64,000 nt of DNA, from contig NZ_CP041244.1 of NCBI RefSeq assembly GCF_006547145.1, positions 5,270,001 to 5,334,000 of the forward strand, in the 5' to 3' direction. Positions 33,474-40,919 of this stretch are shown in pieces. Below the pieces are notes generated by a model. That model searched no databases and was not told where the DNA came from. It saw only the letters and a list, made by a program, of their open reading frames with translations. The position numbers and the translations under genes are program-made. Numbering within the stretch: the stretch's first letter is position 1; each line of letters starts with the position of its first letter. The stretch comes from Actinomadura sp. WMMA1423 (GTDB lineage Bacteria > Actinomycetota > Actinomycetes > Streptosporangiales > Streptosporangiaceae).

Positions 33474-33621
33474 TGTGTTTCTGGCAGTCCCGGCCCACTC
33501 CGCTCGCCTAGCGGCTCGCTACGTGACCGTGCCTGGGCGAACGCGGCATCGCTTCGCGATCCGCCCGGCTCCGCTCGCCTCCGGCTTCGCTCCACCGGGC
33601 CGGTCACGCGTTCGCGCGCGT
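33472..33621 (+). repeat. Left copy of a 150-bp inverted repeat
   Basis: The sequence is nearly identical to the reverse complement of 37643-37791, with about six differences over 150 bp. It contains small internal palindromes such as ATCGC-TTC-GCGAT. It lies between the small ORF and the rpsF promoter. The interval 33431-33833 has no gene; the rest of it should contain the rpsF promoter and leader. Confidence 0.9.
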
Positions 33622-33783
33622 TGCCGAGGCGACTCCGAGGCCGTCCGATGACACCGGCCGCCGTCCCTCCGCTGCGGGAACGGGCTTGTGCGCGCGCCAG
33701 TGTTGGTAGCCTGTATCGGTCTCGCGGCAGGTCCGCCCGGCGATCCGGGCCGGCGCCGCCGCGGTGGACGCAAGAGCCCTCCT

Positions 33784-33802
33784 GTCACGGAGAGACCGTG
33801 AC
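33784..33802 (+). promoter_or_regulatory. Hairpin in the rpsF leader
   Basis: GTCACGG-AGAGA-CCGTGAC is a perfect 7-bp stem ending 31 bp before the rpsF start. In many bacteria the S6:S18 complex binds a leader hairpin of this operon. Whether this one serves that role is a guess. Confidence 0.35.
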
Positions 33803-33833
33803 CGCACCAGTCCAGAGGAGGTAGGGACACAGC

Positions 33834-34124
33834 ATGCGTCGTTACGAACTCATGACCATCCTCGACCCCGCCATCGACGAGCGCACCGCGGGCGCGGCGC
33901 TCGACCCGTTCCTGAAGGTCGTCAAGGACGGCGGCGGCAGCGTGGAGAAGGTCGACGTCTGGGGCCGCCGGCGCCTGGCGTACGAGATCCAGAAGAAGTC
34001 CGAAGGCATCTACGCGGTGGTCGACCTGTCGGCTGAGCCTGCCACGGTCAAGGAGCTCGACCGTCAGCTCAACCTGAGCGAGTCCATCCTCCGTACCAAG
34101 GTCATCCGCCCCGAGGTCCACTGA
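33834..34124 (+). CDS. rpsF: 30S ribosomal protein S6
   Basis: The 96-residue S6 has the typical start MRRYELMTILDP, the middle WGRRRLAYEIQKKSEGIYAVVDL and the LDRQLNLSESILRTKVIR tail. It binds S18 in the platform of the small subunit. AGGAGGTAGGGA precedes ATG 33834 with rather long spacing. It heads the rpsF-ssb-rpsR-rplI operon. A possible promoter TTGTGC (33686) with TAGCCT (33707) is weak. Confidence 0.97.
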   Translation: MRRYELMTILDPAIDERTAGAALDPFLKVVKDGGGSVEKVDVWGRRRLAYEIQKKSEGIYAVVDLSAEPATVKELDRQLNLSESILRTKVIRPEVH

Positions 34125-34161
34125 GCCAGGCTCAGCCCTCACAGCAGCCGGAGCGAGCCCC

Positions 34162-34743
34162 ATGGCAGGCGACACCGTAATCACGATCGTCGGGAACCTC
34201 GTCGAGGACCCGAATCTGCGCTTCACCCCGAGCGGCCAGGCGGTCGCGTCCTTCCGCCTCGCCTCGACCCCGCGGTTCTTCGACCGCCAGTCGGGCGACT
34301 GGAAGGACGGGGAGGCGCTCTTCCTGACCTGCAACGTCTGGCGGCAGGCCGCCGAGAACGTGGCCGAGACCCTGCAGCGCGGCATGCGGGTGATCGTGCA
34401 GGGACGCCTCAAGCAGCGCTCCTACGAGACCCGCGAGGGTGAGAAGCGCACCGTCTTCGAGGTCGAGGTCGACGAGGTCGGCCCGTCGCTGCGCAACGCC
34501 ACCGCCAAGGTCAACAAGACCCAGCGGCAGGGCGGCGGCGGTGGCGGCGGCTTCGGCGGCGGTGGCGGCCAGGGCGGCGGCGGCTTCGGCGGCGGCGGTC
34601 AGGGCGGCGGCGGTTTCGGCGGCGGCGGCCAGCAGCAGGGCGGCGGCTTCGGCGGCCAGCAGGGCGGCGCCCCGCCCGACGACCCCTGGGCCACCGGCGG
34701 CGGCGGTGGCGGCGGAGGATTCTCCGACGACCCGCCCTTCTAG
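34162..34743 (+). CDS. ssb: Single-stranded DNA-binding protein
   Basis: The 193-residue SSB has an N-terminal OB fold (about 1-115: TVITIVGNLVEDPNLRFTPSGQAVASF, VWRQAAENVAETLQRGMRVIVQGRLKQRSYE). A Gly-rich, Gln-containing linker (about 120-175) follows, and the acidic tip DDPPF recruits replication and repair proteins. It sits between rpsF and rpsR, the standard bacterial order. Confidence 0.97.
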   Translation: MAGDTVITIVGNLVEDPNLRFTPSGQAVASFRLASTPRFFDRQSGDWKDGEALFLTCNVWRQAAENVAETLQRGMRVIVQGRLKQRSYETREGEKRTVFEVEVDEVGPSLRNATAKVNKTQRQGGGGGGGFGGGGGQGGGGFGGGGQGGGGFGGGGQQQGGGFGGQQGGAPPDDPWATGGGGGGGGFSDDPPF

Positions 34744-34819
34744 GCCTCCGGCACGACCAAGCGACAACAACCACACGTCCATTCCCGCGTGAGCGGGGCT
34801 CTCCCAAAGGAGCACCACG

Positions 34820-35056
34820 ATGGCGAAGCCACCTCCCCGCAAGCCGAAGAAGAAGGTTTGCGTTTTCTGCCAGGAGAAGATCTCCTACGTCGACTACAAG
34901 GACACGGGCCTGCTGCGGAAGTTCATCTCCGACCGCGGCAAGATCCGTGCCCGGCGGGTGACCGGCAACTGCACCCAGCACCAGCGGGACGTCGCCACGG
35001 CGATCAAGAACGCCCGTGAGATGGCGCTGCTGCCGTACACCAGCACCGCGCGCTGA
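34820..35056 (+). CDS. rpsR: 30S ribosomal protein S18
   Basis: The 78-residue S18 has the zinc-ligand pattern of a C+ paralogue (VCVFCQEK near the start and a later NCTQH), followed by the conserved YKDTGLLRKFISDRGKI and REMALLPYT. AAAGGAG lies 8 bases before ATG 34820. Zinc-free C- copies occur elsewhere in many actinomycetes; this one is the zinc form. Confidence 0.97.
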   Translation: MAKPPPRKPKKKVCVFCQEKISYVDYKDTGLLRKFISDRGKIRARRVTGNCTQHQRDVATAIKNAREMALLPYTSTAR

Positions 35057-35074
35057 GGCAGGGGGTAAACGATC

Positions 35075-35521
35075 ATGAAGCTCATCCTGACCCAGCAGGT
35101 CTCCGGGCTCGGCGAGCCCGGCGACGTCATCGACGTCCGCGACGGCTACGGCCGCAACTACCTCGTCCCGCGCGGGTTCGCGATCAAGTGGACCCGGGGT
35201 GCCGAGAAGCAGGTCGACTCGATCAAGAAGGCGCGTTCCGCCCGCGAGATCGCGACCGTCGAGCACGCCCGTGAAGTCGCCGACCGCCTCGGCGGCCTGC
35301 GCGTCACGCTGCGCACCCGCACCGGCAGCAACGGACGCCTGTTCGGCGCCGTCACCGCCGCCGACATCGCCGAGGCGGTCCGCGCCGCCGACGGCCCTGA
35401 CCTGGACCGCCGCCGCATCGAGATCGGCAACCCGATCAAGACCGTCGGCACCCACCGGGTCAGCGTGCGCCTGCACAGCGACGTCAACGCCACGATCGAC
35501 GTCAACGTCCTCGAGGCCTGA
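35075..35521 (+). CDS. rplI: 50S ribosomal protein L9
   Basis: The 148-residue L9 has the N-terminal signature MKLILTQQVSGLGEPGDVIDV followed by GYGRNYLVPRGFA. A connecting helix (about 45-75) and a C-terminal rRNA-binding domain with GRLFGAVTAADIAEAV and the final VNATIDVNVLEA complete it. It is the last gene of the operon; a strong terminator begins 12 bp after the stop codon. Confidence 0.97.
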   Translation: MKLILTQQVSGLGEPGDVIDVRDGYGRNYLVPRGFAIKWTRGAEKQVDSIKKARSAREIATVEHAREVADRLGGLRVTLRTRTGSNGRLFGAVTAADIAEAVRAADGPDLDRRRIEIGNPIKTVGTHRVSVRLHSDVNATIDVNVLEA

Positions 35522-35532
35522 CACGCACCACC

Positions 35533-35570
35533 CGACGACCCCCGAGCCCGTCCAGGGCCGGGGGTCGTCG
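35533..35570 (+). terminator. Terminator of the rpsF-rplI operon
   Basis: Perfect 11-bp arms at 35533-35543 and 35560-35570 enclose a 16-nt loop right after rplI. Confidence 0.8.
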
Positions 35571-35858
35571 TCGTGTTCCCGCAGTACCGGGACCCTGCTT
35601 CGGATCTGCTCCCGGGGTCGCGGAGGCCCTGCCCCCGCGACTCCCCTCTCGAAAGCGCCCCTGACGCCGATCCGCACGGAGCGCGTCTCTTCCGGATTAG
35701 GGGAAGGCGGCCTGAATCGAGGAGAGGCAACTGGCGGAGCCGCACAAAGGATCGGCGGGCCGACCGTCCCGCCTATGTCTGCGGCCGCACCGTCACCGCG
35801 GCTTCGATCGACCCTGGCTCAATCCTTGATCACTTGGCCTTCGTGGCAAGATCTCGGC
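35571..35858. other. Gap before the P-loop kinase gene
   Basis: No gene was seen. The base composition is less GC-rich toward the right, next to the kinase-like gene. It probably contains that gene's promoter; I cannot assign it precisely. Confidence 0.4.
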
Positions 35859-36383
35859 GTGACGACGTTGTTCATGACAGTCGGCTTGCCCGGGGCCGGA
35901 AAGACCACAAGAGCTCGACAGTTGGCTGAGGAGCACACCGCGCTGCGGCTGACGCCGGATGAGTGGATGCGCCCGCTGTTCGGCGATCCGCAGCCGGCCG
36001 GGAAGCGCGATGTGTTGGAAGGACGGCTGCTCTGGCTCGGTCTGGAGGCACTGAAGCTGGGCACGAACGTGGTCCTGGATTTCGGATGCTGGTCTCGTGA
36101 CGAGAGGTCCGCGATCCGCTGGTTGGTCATGTATGTGGGCGCATCCTGTCAACTCGTGTACGTGCCAGTGGACCATGAGACCCAGCGTGCTCGGATCGCA
36201 CATCGCCAGGCGACCACCCCTGATCAGACCTTCGTGATGAGCGACGCAGACCTCCTGCACTGGAGAACGCTGTTCGAAGAGCCCGACACCACAGAACTCG
36301 ATGGACATGAGGTAGGAGGTCCGCCTCCTGGATGGCCAGGATGGCTGGAGTGGGCCGCCGACCGGTGGCCATCCCTCGCGTGA
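35859..36383 (+). CDS. P-loop kinase-like ATP-binding protein
   Basis: The 174-residue protein begins with a Walker A loop (MTVGLPGAGKTTRARQLAEE) and then DEWMRPLFGD. An RLLWLGLEALKLGTNVVLDFGCWSRDER segment acts as a Walker B/lid. This is the layout of small AAA_33-type kinases related to zeta-toxin and polynucleotide or antibiotic kinases. The substrate is unknown. Codon use is visibly less GC-rich than that of the ribosomal genes. It lies between rplI and the PGRP amidase, inside the inverted-repeat-bounded segment, where closely related genomes usually have dnaB nearby. GTG 35859 or ATG 35874 may start it; both ribosome sites are weak. Confidence 0.75.
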   Translation: MTTLFMTVGLPGAGKTTRARQLAEEHTALRLTPDEWMRPLFGDPQPAGKRDVLEGRLLWLGLEALKLGTNVVLDFGCWSRDERSAIRWLVMYVGASCQLVYVPVDHETQRARIAHRQATTPDQTFVMSDADLLHWRTLFEEPDTTELDGHEVGGPPPGWPGWLEWAADRWPSLA

Positions 36384-36469
36384 GACCAACCTTGAAGCCG
36401 GCCAGCAACGCAACCGTGCCAGGAGCGTCAAGCCCGGAAAGTTCCGCCGGACAGACCCTGGACGAGAGC

Positions 36470-36490
36470 GGCCCCGCCTGGGGCGGGGCC
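36470..36490 (+). terminator. Terminator after the kinase-like gene
   Basis: GGCCCCGCC (36470-36478) pairs perfectly with GGCGGGGCC (36482-36490) over a 3-nt loop. A second 8-bp hairpin follows (36500-36507 with 36515-36522). Confidence 0.65.
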
Positions 36491-36584
36491 TGGGCTGCGA
36501 GGTGATCAGCTCTCGATCACCTGCGTTGCGCTCCTTCGTCGGCATGTGCGACGTCCACCGACACCGCCCGACGGCGCGGTGGCG

Positions 36585-36607
36585 GCGCCCCCGGCAGCCG
36601 GGGGCGC
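36585..36607. terminator. GC hairpin with T-rich flank
   Basis: GCGCCCCCGG (36585-36594) pairs with CCGGGGGCGC (36598-36607) over a 3-nt loop and is followed by TGATGTTTGGGTTT. It looks like an intrinsic terminator, although no gene ends immediately before it. Confidence 0.55.
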
Positions 36608-36617
36608 TGATGTTTGG

Positions 36618-36631
36618 GTTTCCCGTGAAAC
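36618..36631. promoter_or_regulatory. parS: parS-like ParB binding site (candidate)
   Basis: GTTTCCCGTGAAAC differs from the parS core GTTTCACGTGAAAC at one base. Actinobacterial parS sites cluster around oriC, and this block is origin-proximal by synteny. It is intergenic, between the terminator hairpins and the amidase gene. Confidence 0.55.
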
Positions 36632-36718
36632 GTCCGTGAACCCGCGGTGTGTTTGGCTGATCGACTTTGCGGTGATCACGTTCCGTGACCGCGATCTCGC
36701 GGGGCGGACAAGGGGGCG

Positions 36719-37609
36719 GTGGTGATCGCGCAGTCGGGGGAGGGCGCGGACGAGCGGCATTGCGGGAGCAGGGCCGTGACGCGCCGGATGCTGATCGGTG
36801 GCGTCATGGGGGCCGGGCTGCTGGAGATGCTCCCCCTCGGGACCTGCGGCCAGAATGAGGCCATGGCGGAAGAGCTTGCCGCGGGGCCGTACCGCGGAGC
36901 CGGCGACCACGTGCTGTTCACGTCCGACGCTCCGCGCGTGTACACGCGGGCGCAGTGGAAGGCCAGGCCGCCCAGACACCCGGCCAAGGTCATCGACGAG
37001 GCGCCGGACCACATCATCGTGCACCACACGGCCACGCCGAACTCCCGAGGCCGCTCGCTCGCCCAGGCGTTCGCCCTCTCGCGTTCCATCCAGAACATCC
37101 ACATGGAGCGCAACGGCTGGGATGACGCGGGCCAGCAGCTCACGATCAGCCGCGGCGGCATCGTGATGGAGGGTCGCAACCGGAGCCTGCGGGCCATCGG
37201 GGCGGGCGACCTCGCCGTCGGGGCCCAGGTCCTGCATCACAACCGGCACACGATCGGCATCGAGAACGAGGGCACCTACATGACCAGCCGGGTGCCCGGC
37301 GCCCTTTGGAGGTCGCTGGTCGAGGTGTGCGTCTGGCTGTGCAGGAAGTACGACCTCGACCCGTCCAGAGCCATCGTCGGACACCGCGACTTCAACAAGA
37401 CCTCGTGCCCCGGCGACGTCCTCTACGCGCGGCTGCCCGAGTTGCGGCGCTCGGTGGCCTCCCGCCTGGAGGCCACGTCGAGCCACAACTCGACGGGCCA
37501 GAACCCTGACGGGGAGTACCCCACCGACCAGAACCCCGGCGGGCAGAACGACTACGACGGCGGGTCGATCCTGCCACCCCTGCTGCCGTCCCTGGATGAC
37601 CTGGGCTGA
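36719..37609 (+). CDS. PGRP-type N-acetylmuramoyl-L-alanine amidase (secreted)
   Basis: The 296-residue protein has an N-terminal Arg-Arg (TRRMLIGGVMGAGLLEMLPLG) that fits a Tat-type signal. The amidase_2/PGRP domain follows: YTRAQWKARPP, DHIIVHHTATP with a zinc-binding His, AIGAGDLAVGAQVLHHN, HTIGIENEGTYM and the zinc ligands in VGHRDFNKTSCPGD. The tail is Asn/Gly/Asp-rich. It should cleave the peptide from muramic acid in the cell wall. Start GTG 36719 follows AGGGGG; GTG 36776, nearer the twin arginines, is possible. It lies inside the inverted-repeat-bounded segment. Confidence 0.88.
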   Translation: MVIAQSGEGADERHCGSRAVTRRMLIGGVMGAGLLEMLPLGTCGQNEAMAEELAAGPYRGAGDHVLFTSDAPRVYTRAQWKARPPRHPAKVIDEAPDHIIVHHTATPNSRGRSLAQAFALSRSIQNIHMERNGWDDAGQQLTISRGGIVMEGRNRSLRAIGAGDLAVGAQVLHHNRHTIGIENEGTYMTSRVPGALWRSLVEVCVWLCRKYDLDPSRAIVGHRDFNKTSCPGDVLYARLPELRRSVASRLEATSSHNSTGQNPDGEYPTDQNPGGQNDYDGGSILPPLLPSLDDLG

Positions 37610-37642
37610 GCCGTCAGGGCCTGTCGAGAAGTGGCCGTAACC

Positions 37643-37791
37643 ACGCGCGCGAACGCGTGACCTGCCCGGTGGAGCGAGGCCGGAGGCGAGCGGAGCCGGG
37701 CGGATCGCGAAGCGATGCCGCGTTCGCCCAGGCACGGTCACGTAGCGAGCCGCCAGGCGAGCGGAGTGGGCCGGGACTGAGTAAACACAGC
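37643..37791 (-). repeat. Right copy of a 150-bp inverted repeat
   Basis: It is the inverted partner of 33472-33621. The two copies bound a 4,021-bp interior holding rpsF, ssb, rpsR, rplI, the P-loop kinase gene and the amidase. The right edge reaches the stop codon of the next small ORF. Confidence 0.9.
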
Positions 37792-37979
37792 TAGGTCTCG
37801 GGGGTCGTGTAGCGGGTGCGGCGGCGGGCGATCTCGGGGTCGATGCCCTCGACGAGCGACCAGATGCCCGCCACCCGTTCGACCAGGGTCTCGGGGGGCA
37901 GACCGGCGAGGCCCTCCGCCGCCAGGTCGTCGATCGCCTGAGTCAGCCGGGCCATCCGCTCGCCGTGTGTGGAACACAT
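37791..37979 (-). CDS. Small hypothetical protein
   Basis: The 62-residue frame predicts a helical protein with MARLTQAIDDLAAEGLAGLPPETLVERV. It is not recognised with confidence; the ribosome site is poor and an inner ATG at 37955 is possible. Its stop codon touches the inverted repeat, so the 3' end may have been altered. Confidence 0.4.
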   Translation of the reverse strand: MCSTHGERMARLTQAIDDLAAEGLAGLPPETLVERVAGIWSLVEGIDPEIARRRTRYTTPET

Positions 37980-38033
37980 GTTCGAATAGTAGCGGGAGTG
38001 GCCGGCGGGGCGGGGGCGATCCGGGAAACGGAA

Positions 38034-39175
38034 CTAACCGATCGTGTACGCGCCGATCACGGTCTGGTCGACGAGGCCGGGGACGGCCATGCGGAGGGAG
38101 ACCTGCCCGGATGGCGGGTTGCTGATCATTGCCGTCCAGTTCGCCCCGGCCCTGCGGACGCCGACCTTCCGCCACGCCCGGCCGTCGTCGAACGAGGCCC
38201 GCAGCGAAGGGACCGCGGTCGAGCCGGGAACGTTCAGCGTGATCGGCTGCCGGGCGCCGGGCCGCGCGCGGTTCTGCTCGTTCAGCGGAGTGCGGACGCG
38301 GATCCCGGCAGCGGCATCGGCTCACCGTCGCGCACCGTGAAGCGGACCACGGTGTGGTGCTTCGAGGTGTGGTCCGACCAGGACACGCCTTCCGGGTCGC
38401 GTCCAGGGGCAGCGAGTAGTCACCGGGTGGCGGTGCCGGCCAGTCGTAGGCCGCCCCCGGCTCCTCGCTCCGTTGGACGACACGGCCCTGGGCGTCCCGG
38501 AGCACCGAGCTGCCGGTCGTCCCGGCGTAGGGCGCGAGCACGCTCCGGCTGTCCCAGGTCGAGAGCATCGGGACCGCAAGGGACGGCTCGGCACCGGCGG
38601 TCGACCAGATGGCCATGGCGCCGCCGGGCGCGAACGGCCCGATGTTCCAGTCCTGGGCGTACTTCCCGGCGCGCGGCGGGTGAAGCCCGGGGTGAAGTAC
38701 TCGGTACGGGTCGTGGGCAGCGAGCCGACGCCCACCCACTAGCCGATGCCGACGTCGCCCCAGTCGACGCCGACGTGCCCGCCGCCGCAGGCCGGGCGGC
38801 CTTCAGCGCCGTACCTGGTGCTGACGGCCGCGAGATCGCTCGTCCGGATGGGGCGGGCGAAGGGCTCGTCCAGGCGCCCTTCGATGAGGCTGGCGAGGCC
38901 GTACACGTACGGGCTGGCTCCGGTGGAGGCGTCCCGGGTCATGACGGCCTGCGCGCGGAGGGCGAGACTCGCGATCCGTGCCGCCGCGAGCGAACGGACC
39001 GGCCGGGGCCGTTCACCGTGGATCCGCGTCGCGCGATAACCGTCCCGGGGGTGGCGCGGGCGTCCTGCGGCCGCGCGGGACGAGGATCGGCGTGGGCGCG
39101 GCCCGCGGTCGGCGCCGCCATCCCGGTCAGCGTGAGCGCGAGACCGATTCCCAGGGCCGTCTTCTTCGATGACAA
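38034..39175 (-). pseudogene. Decayed secreted protein gene, possibly subtilase-like
   Basis: A TTG at 39175 with an excellent AGGAGG site starts a signal peptide (SSKKTALGIGLALTLTGMAAPTAGRAHA). The frame is then broken at least four times. Coding continues in a second frame (YVYGLASLIEGRLDEPFARP), returns after a stop near 38740 (TRTEYFTPG), moves on through DWNIGPFAPGGAMAIWSTAG to PPPGDYSLPLDATR, then shifts to HHTVVRFTVRDGEP and again to RVRTPLNEQNRARPGARQPI, ending AYTIG. The pieces read as one extracellular beta-rich protein like the C-terminal part of long actinomycete S8 peptidases. No catalytic triad was found, so the protease domain is missing or the family call is wrong. Confidence 0.7.
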
Positions 39176-39255
39176 GGGGATACCTCCTGCTCGACGTCTA
39201 CCTCCGCATGTCCGGAGGACGGCGAGCATTTCGGTATCGGGCCGGCTTTCCGGGA

Positions 39256-40581
39256 TCAGCGGACGGCGCCGGTGACCATCCAGCGGTCGCCGCGGGCCCG
39301 CAGGCCCAGCGTGATCATCCGGGTGAGCATCCACAGGCCGATCGCGAACCAGAGGCCGACCAGGCCCGCCTCCGTCCGGTGGACGGCGATCGCGGCGGGC
39401 AGGAAGACGGCCGTCGCGACCAGGGTCGTCACGGCGAGGTAGGCGCCGTCGCCCGCCCCGATCAGGATGCCGTCCAGGACGAAGACCACACCGGCGACCG
39501 GTTGCAGCACCGCCACGACGAGCAGCGAGGCGAGCAGGAGGTCCCGGACGTCGCCGTCGGAGGTGAACAGGGCGGGCAGCCACGGCCGGACCACGAGGAT
39601 GGCGAGTCCGAACACGACACCGCAGCCGACGCCCCACCACACCATCCGGCGCGTGACGGCCCGCGTGCCCGTGATGTCGGACGCGCCCAGGTAGCGGCCG
39701 GTGATGGCCTGGCCGGCGATCGCGATGGCGTCGAGCGCGAACGCCAGCAGCGTCCACACCTGGAACCCGACCTGGTACGCGGCGATCTCCGGATCCCCCA
39801 TGCGCGCCGCGATCGACGTCCCGACGATGAGGACGACGCGCAGCGCCGCCGTCCGGACGAGCAGCCCGAACCCCGCCGTCGCGGAGGTGCGCAACCCGTC
39901 CAGGTCGGGACGTACCCGGGCCCCGTGCCGGCGGGCCGCGCGCAGCACCACCGCGACGTACACGGCGGCGCTGCCGGTCTGCGCGAGGACGGTGCCCCAC
40001 GCGGATCCGGCGATCCCCCACCCCAGCACGATCACGAAGACGACGTTGAGCAGCAGGTTCAGGGAGAAGCCGCCGATCGACACGAGCAGCGGGGTGCGCG
40101 TGTCTTGGAGACCGCGCAGCACACCCGTCCCAGCGAGGACGACCAGCATCGACGGGATGCCGAACAGGCTGACGCGCAGGTACGTCCCGGCGTAGGGCGC
40201 GACGCCCGGGGACGCGCCGAATGCGTCCACGATCCAGGGGATCAGGGGCCAGCCCACCGCGATCAGCACGGCGCCGATGGCGACCGCGAGCCACATCCCG
40301 TCGATGCCCTGCCGGATCGCCCCCCGCAGGTCGCCCGCCCCGGCCTGGCGCGCCACGCCCGCGGTCGTCCCGTAGGCGAGGAAGACGCAGAGGTAGACGA
40401 GCGTGTTCAGGGCCTGCCCGGCGACTCCGAGCCCGCCGAGCTGGGCGGTTCCGAGATGTCCGACGATCGCCGAGTCCGACAGGAGGAACAGGGGCTCCGC
40501 GACGAGCGCGCCGAAGGCCGGCACGGCGAGGCGCAGGATCTCGCGGTCGTGCGCGGACGCGAGCCGCCGGGGAGTCGTCAC
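39256..40581 (-). CDS. MATE family (DinF-like) efflux transporter
   Basis: The 441-residue protein has 12 predicted helices in two MATE repeats: LRLAVPAFGALVAEPLFLLSDSAIVGHLGTAQLGGLGVAGQAL at the start and the second-half LDAIAIAGQAITGRYLGASD. It is a cation-coupled multidrug or metabolite exporter; the substrate is unknown. GTG 40581 starts it. It sits upstream of dnaB in divergent orientation, a conserved actinobacterial neighbourhood. Confidence 0.92.
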   Translation of the reverse strand: MTTPRRLASAHDREILRLAVPAFGALVAEPLFLLSDSAIVGHLGTAQLGGLGVAGQALNTLVYLCVFLAYGTTAGVARQAGAGDLRGAIRQGIDGMWLAVAIGAVLIAVGWPLIPWIVDAFGASPGVAPYAGTYLRVSLFGIPSMLVVLAGTGVLRGLQDTRTPLLVSIGGFSLNLLLNVVFVIVLGWGIAGSAWGTVLAQTGSAAVYVAVVLRAARRHGARVRPDLDGLRTSATAGFGLLVRTAALRVVLIVGTSIAARMGDPEIAAYQVGFQVWTLLAFALDAIAIAGQAITGRYLGASDITGTRAVTRRMVWWGVGCGVVFGLAILVVRPWLPALFTSDGDVRDLLLASLLVVAVLQPVAGVVFVLDGILIGAGDGAYLAVTTLVATAVFLPAAIAVHRTEAGLVGLWFAIGLWMLTRMITLGLRARGDRWMVTGAVR

Positions 40582-40719
40582 CGCGCCGAGGCTACCAGCG
40601 TGTAATAATCAAACAAAGTTAAAGCCTTACATCTCGCCGACCGGGCGACTTTCTTTCCCGCACACCCGGTGGATGAAGTTATCGCAGTTCAGAGGCCTGC
40701 CGCTCATCCCGTCCCCCGG

Positions 40720-40796
40720 CAATCCACAGAGTTGTCCACAGGTCGTGCACAACCTGCCCCGCGTGTCTGCACAGGCCGTCCACAGGCTCGTCCACA
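40720..40796. promoter_or_regulatory. Array of DnaA-box-like sites upstream of dnaB
   Basis: A perfect actinobacterial DnaA box TTGTCCACA lies at 40732-40740. Related 9-mers are CAATCCACA (40720), TTGTGCACG on the other strand (40744-40752), CCGTCCACA (40776) and TCGTCCACA (40788). Starts at 40720, 40732 and 40744, and at 40776 and 40788, are 12 bp apart. The 338-bp gap 40582-40919 also holds the MATE and dnaB promoters and no gene. Confidence 0.7.
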
Positions 40797-40919
40797 GCGC
40801 GCTTTGCTCGCGGCGGCGCGGGGTCGGGAGAATGTCGGACGCGTCAGATAGACGTGGGGTGAACGGTCGGCGATGGGCGGACGGGGCCGCCGGCGGGCCA
40901 GGATGAAGGGGGTGTGGCG

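Noticed and set aside
33433..33651. Open frame inside the left inverted repeat
   Set aside because: Both repeat copies give the same open peptide only because they share sequence; no ribosome site and no homology.
36506..37741. Minus-strand frame of 411 codons over the amidase gene
   Set aside because: Runs through the inverted repeat and the antisense of the PGRP domain; no coding evidence.
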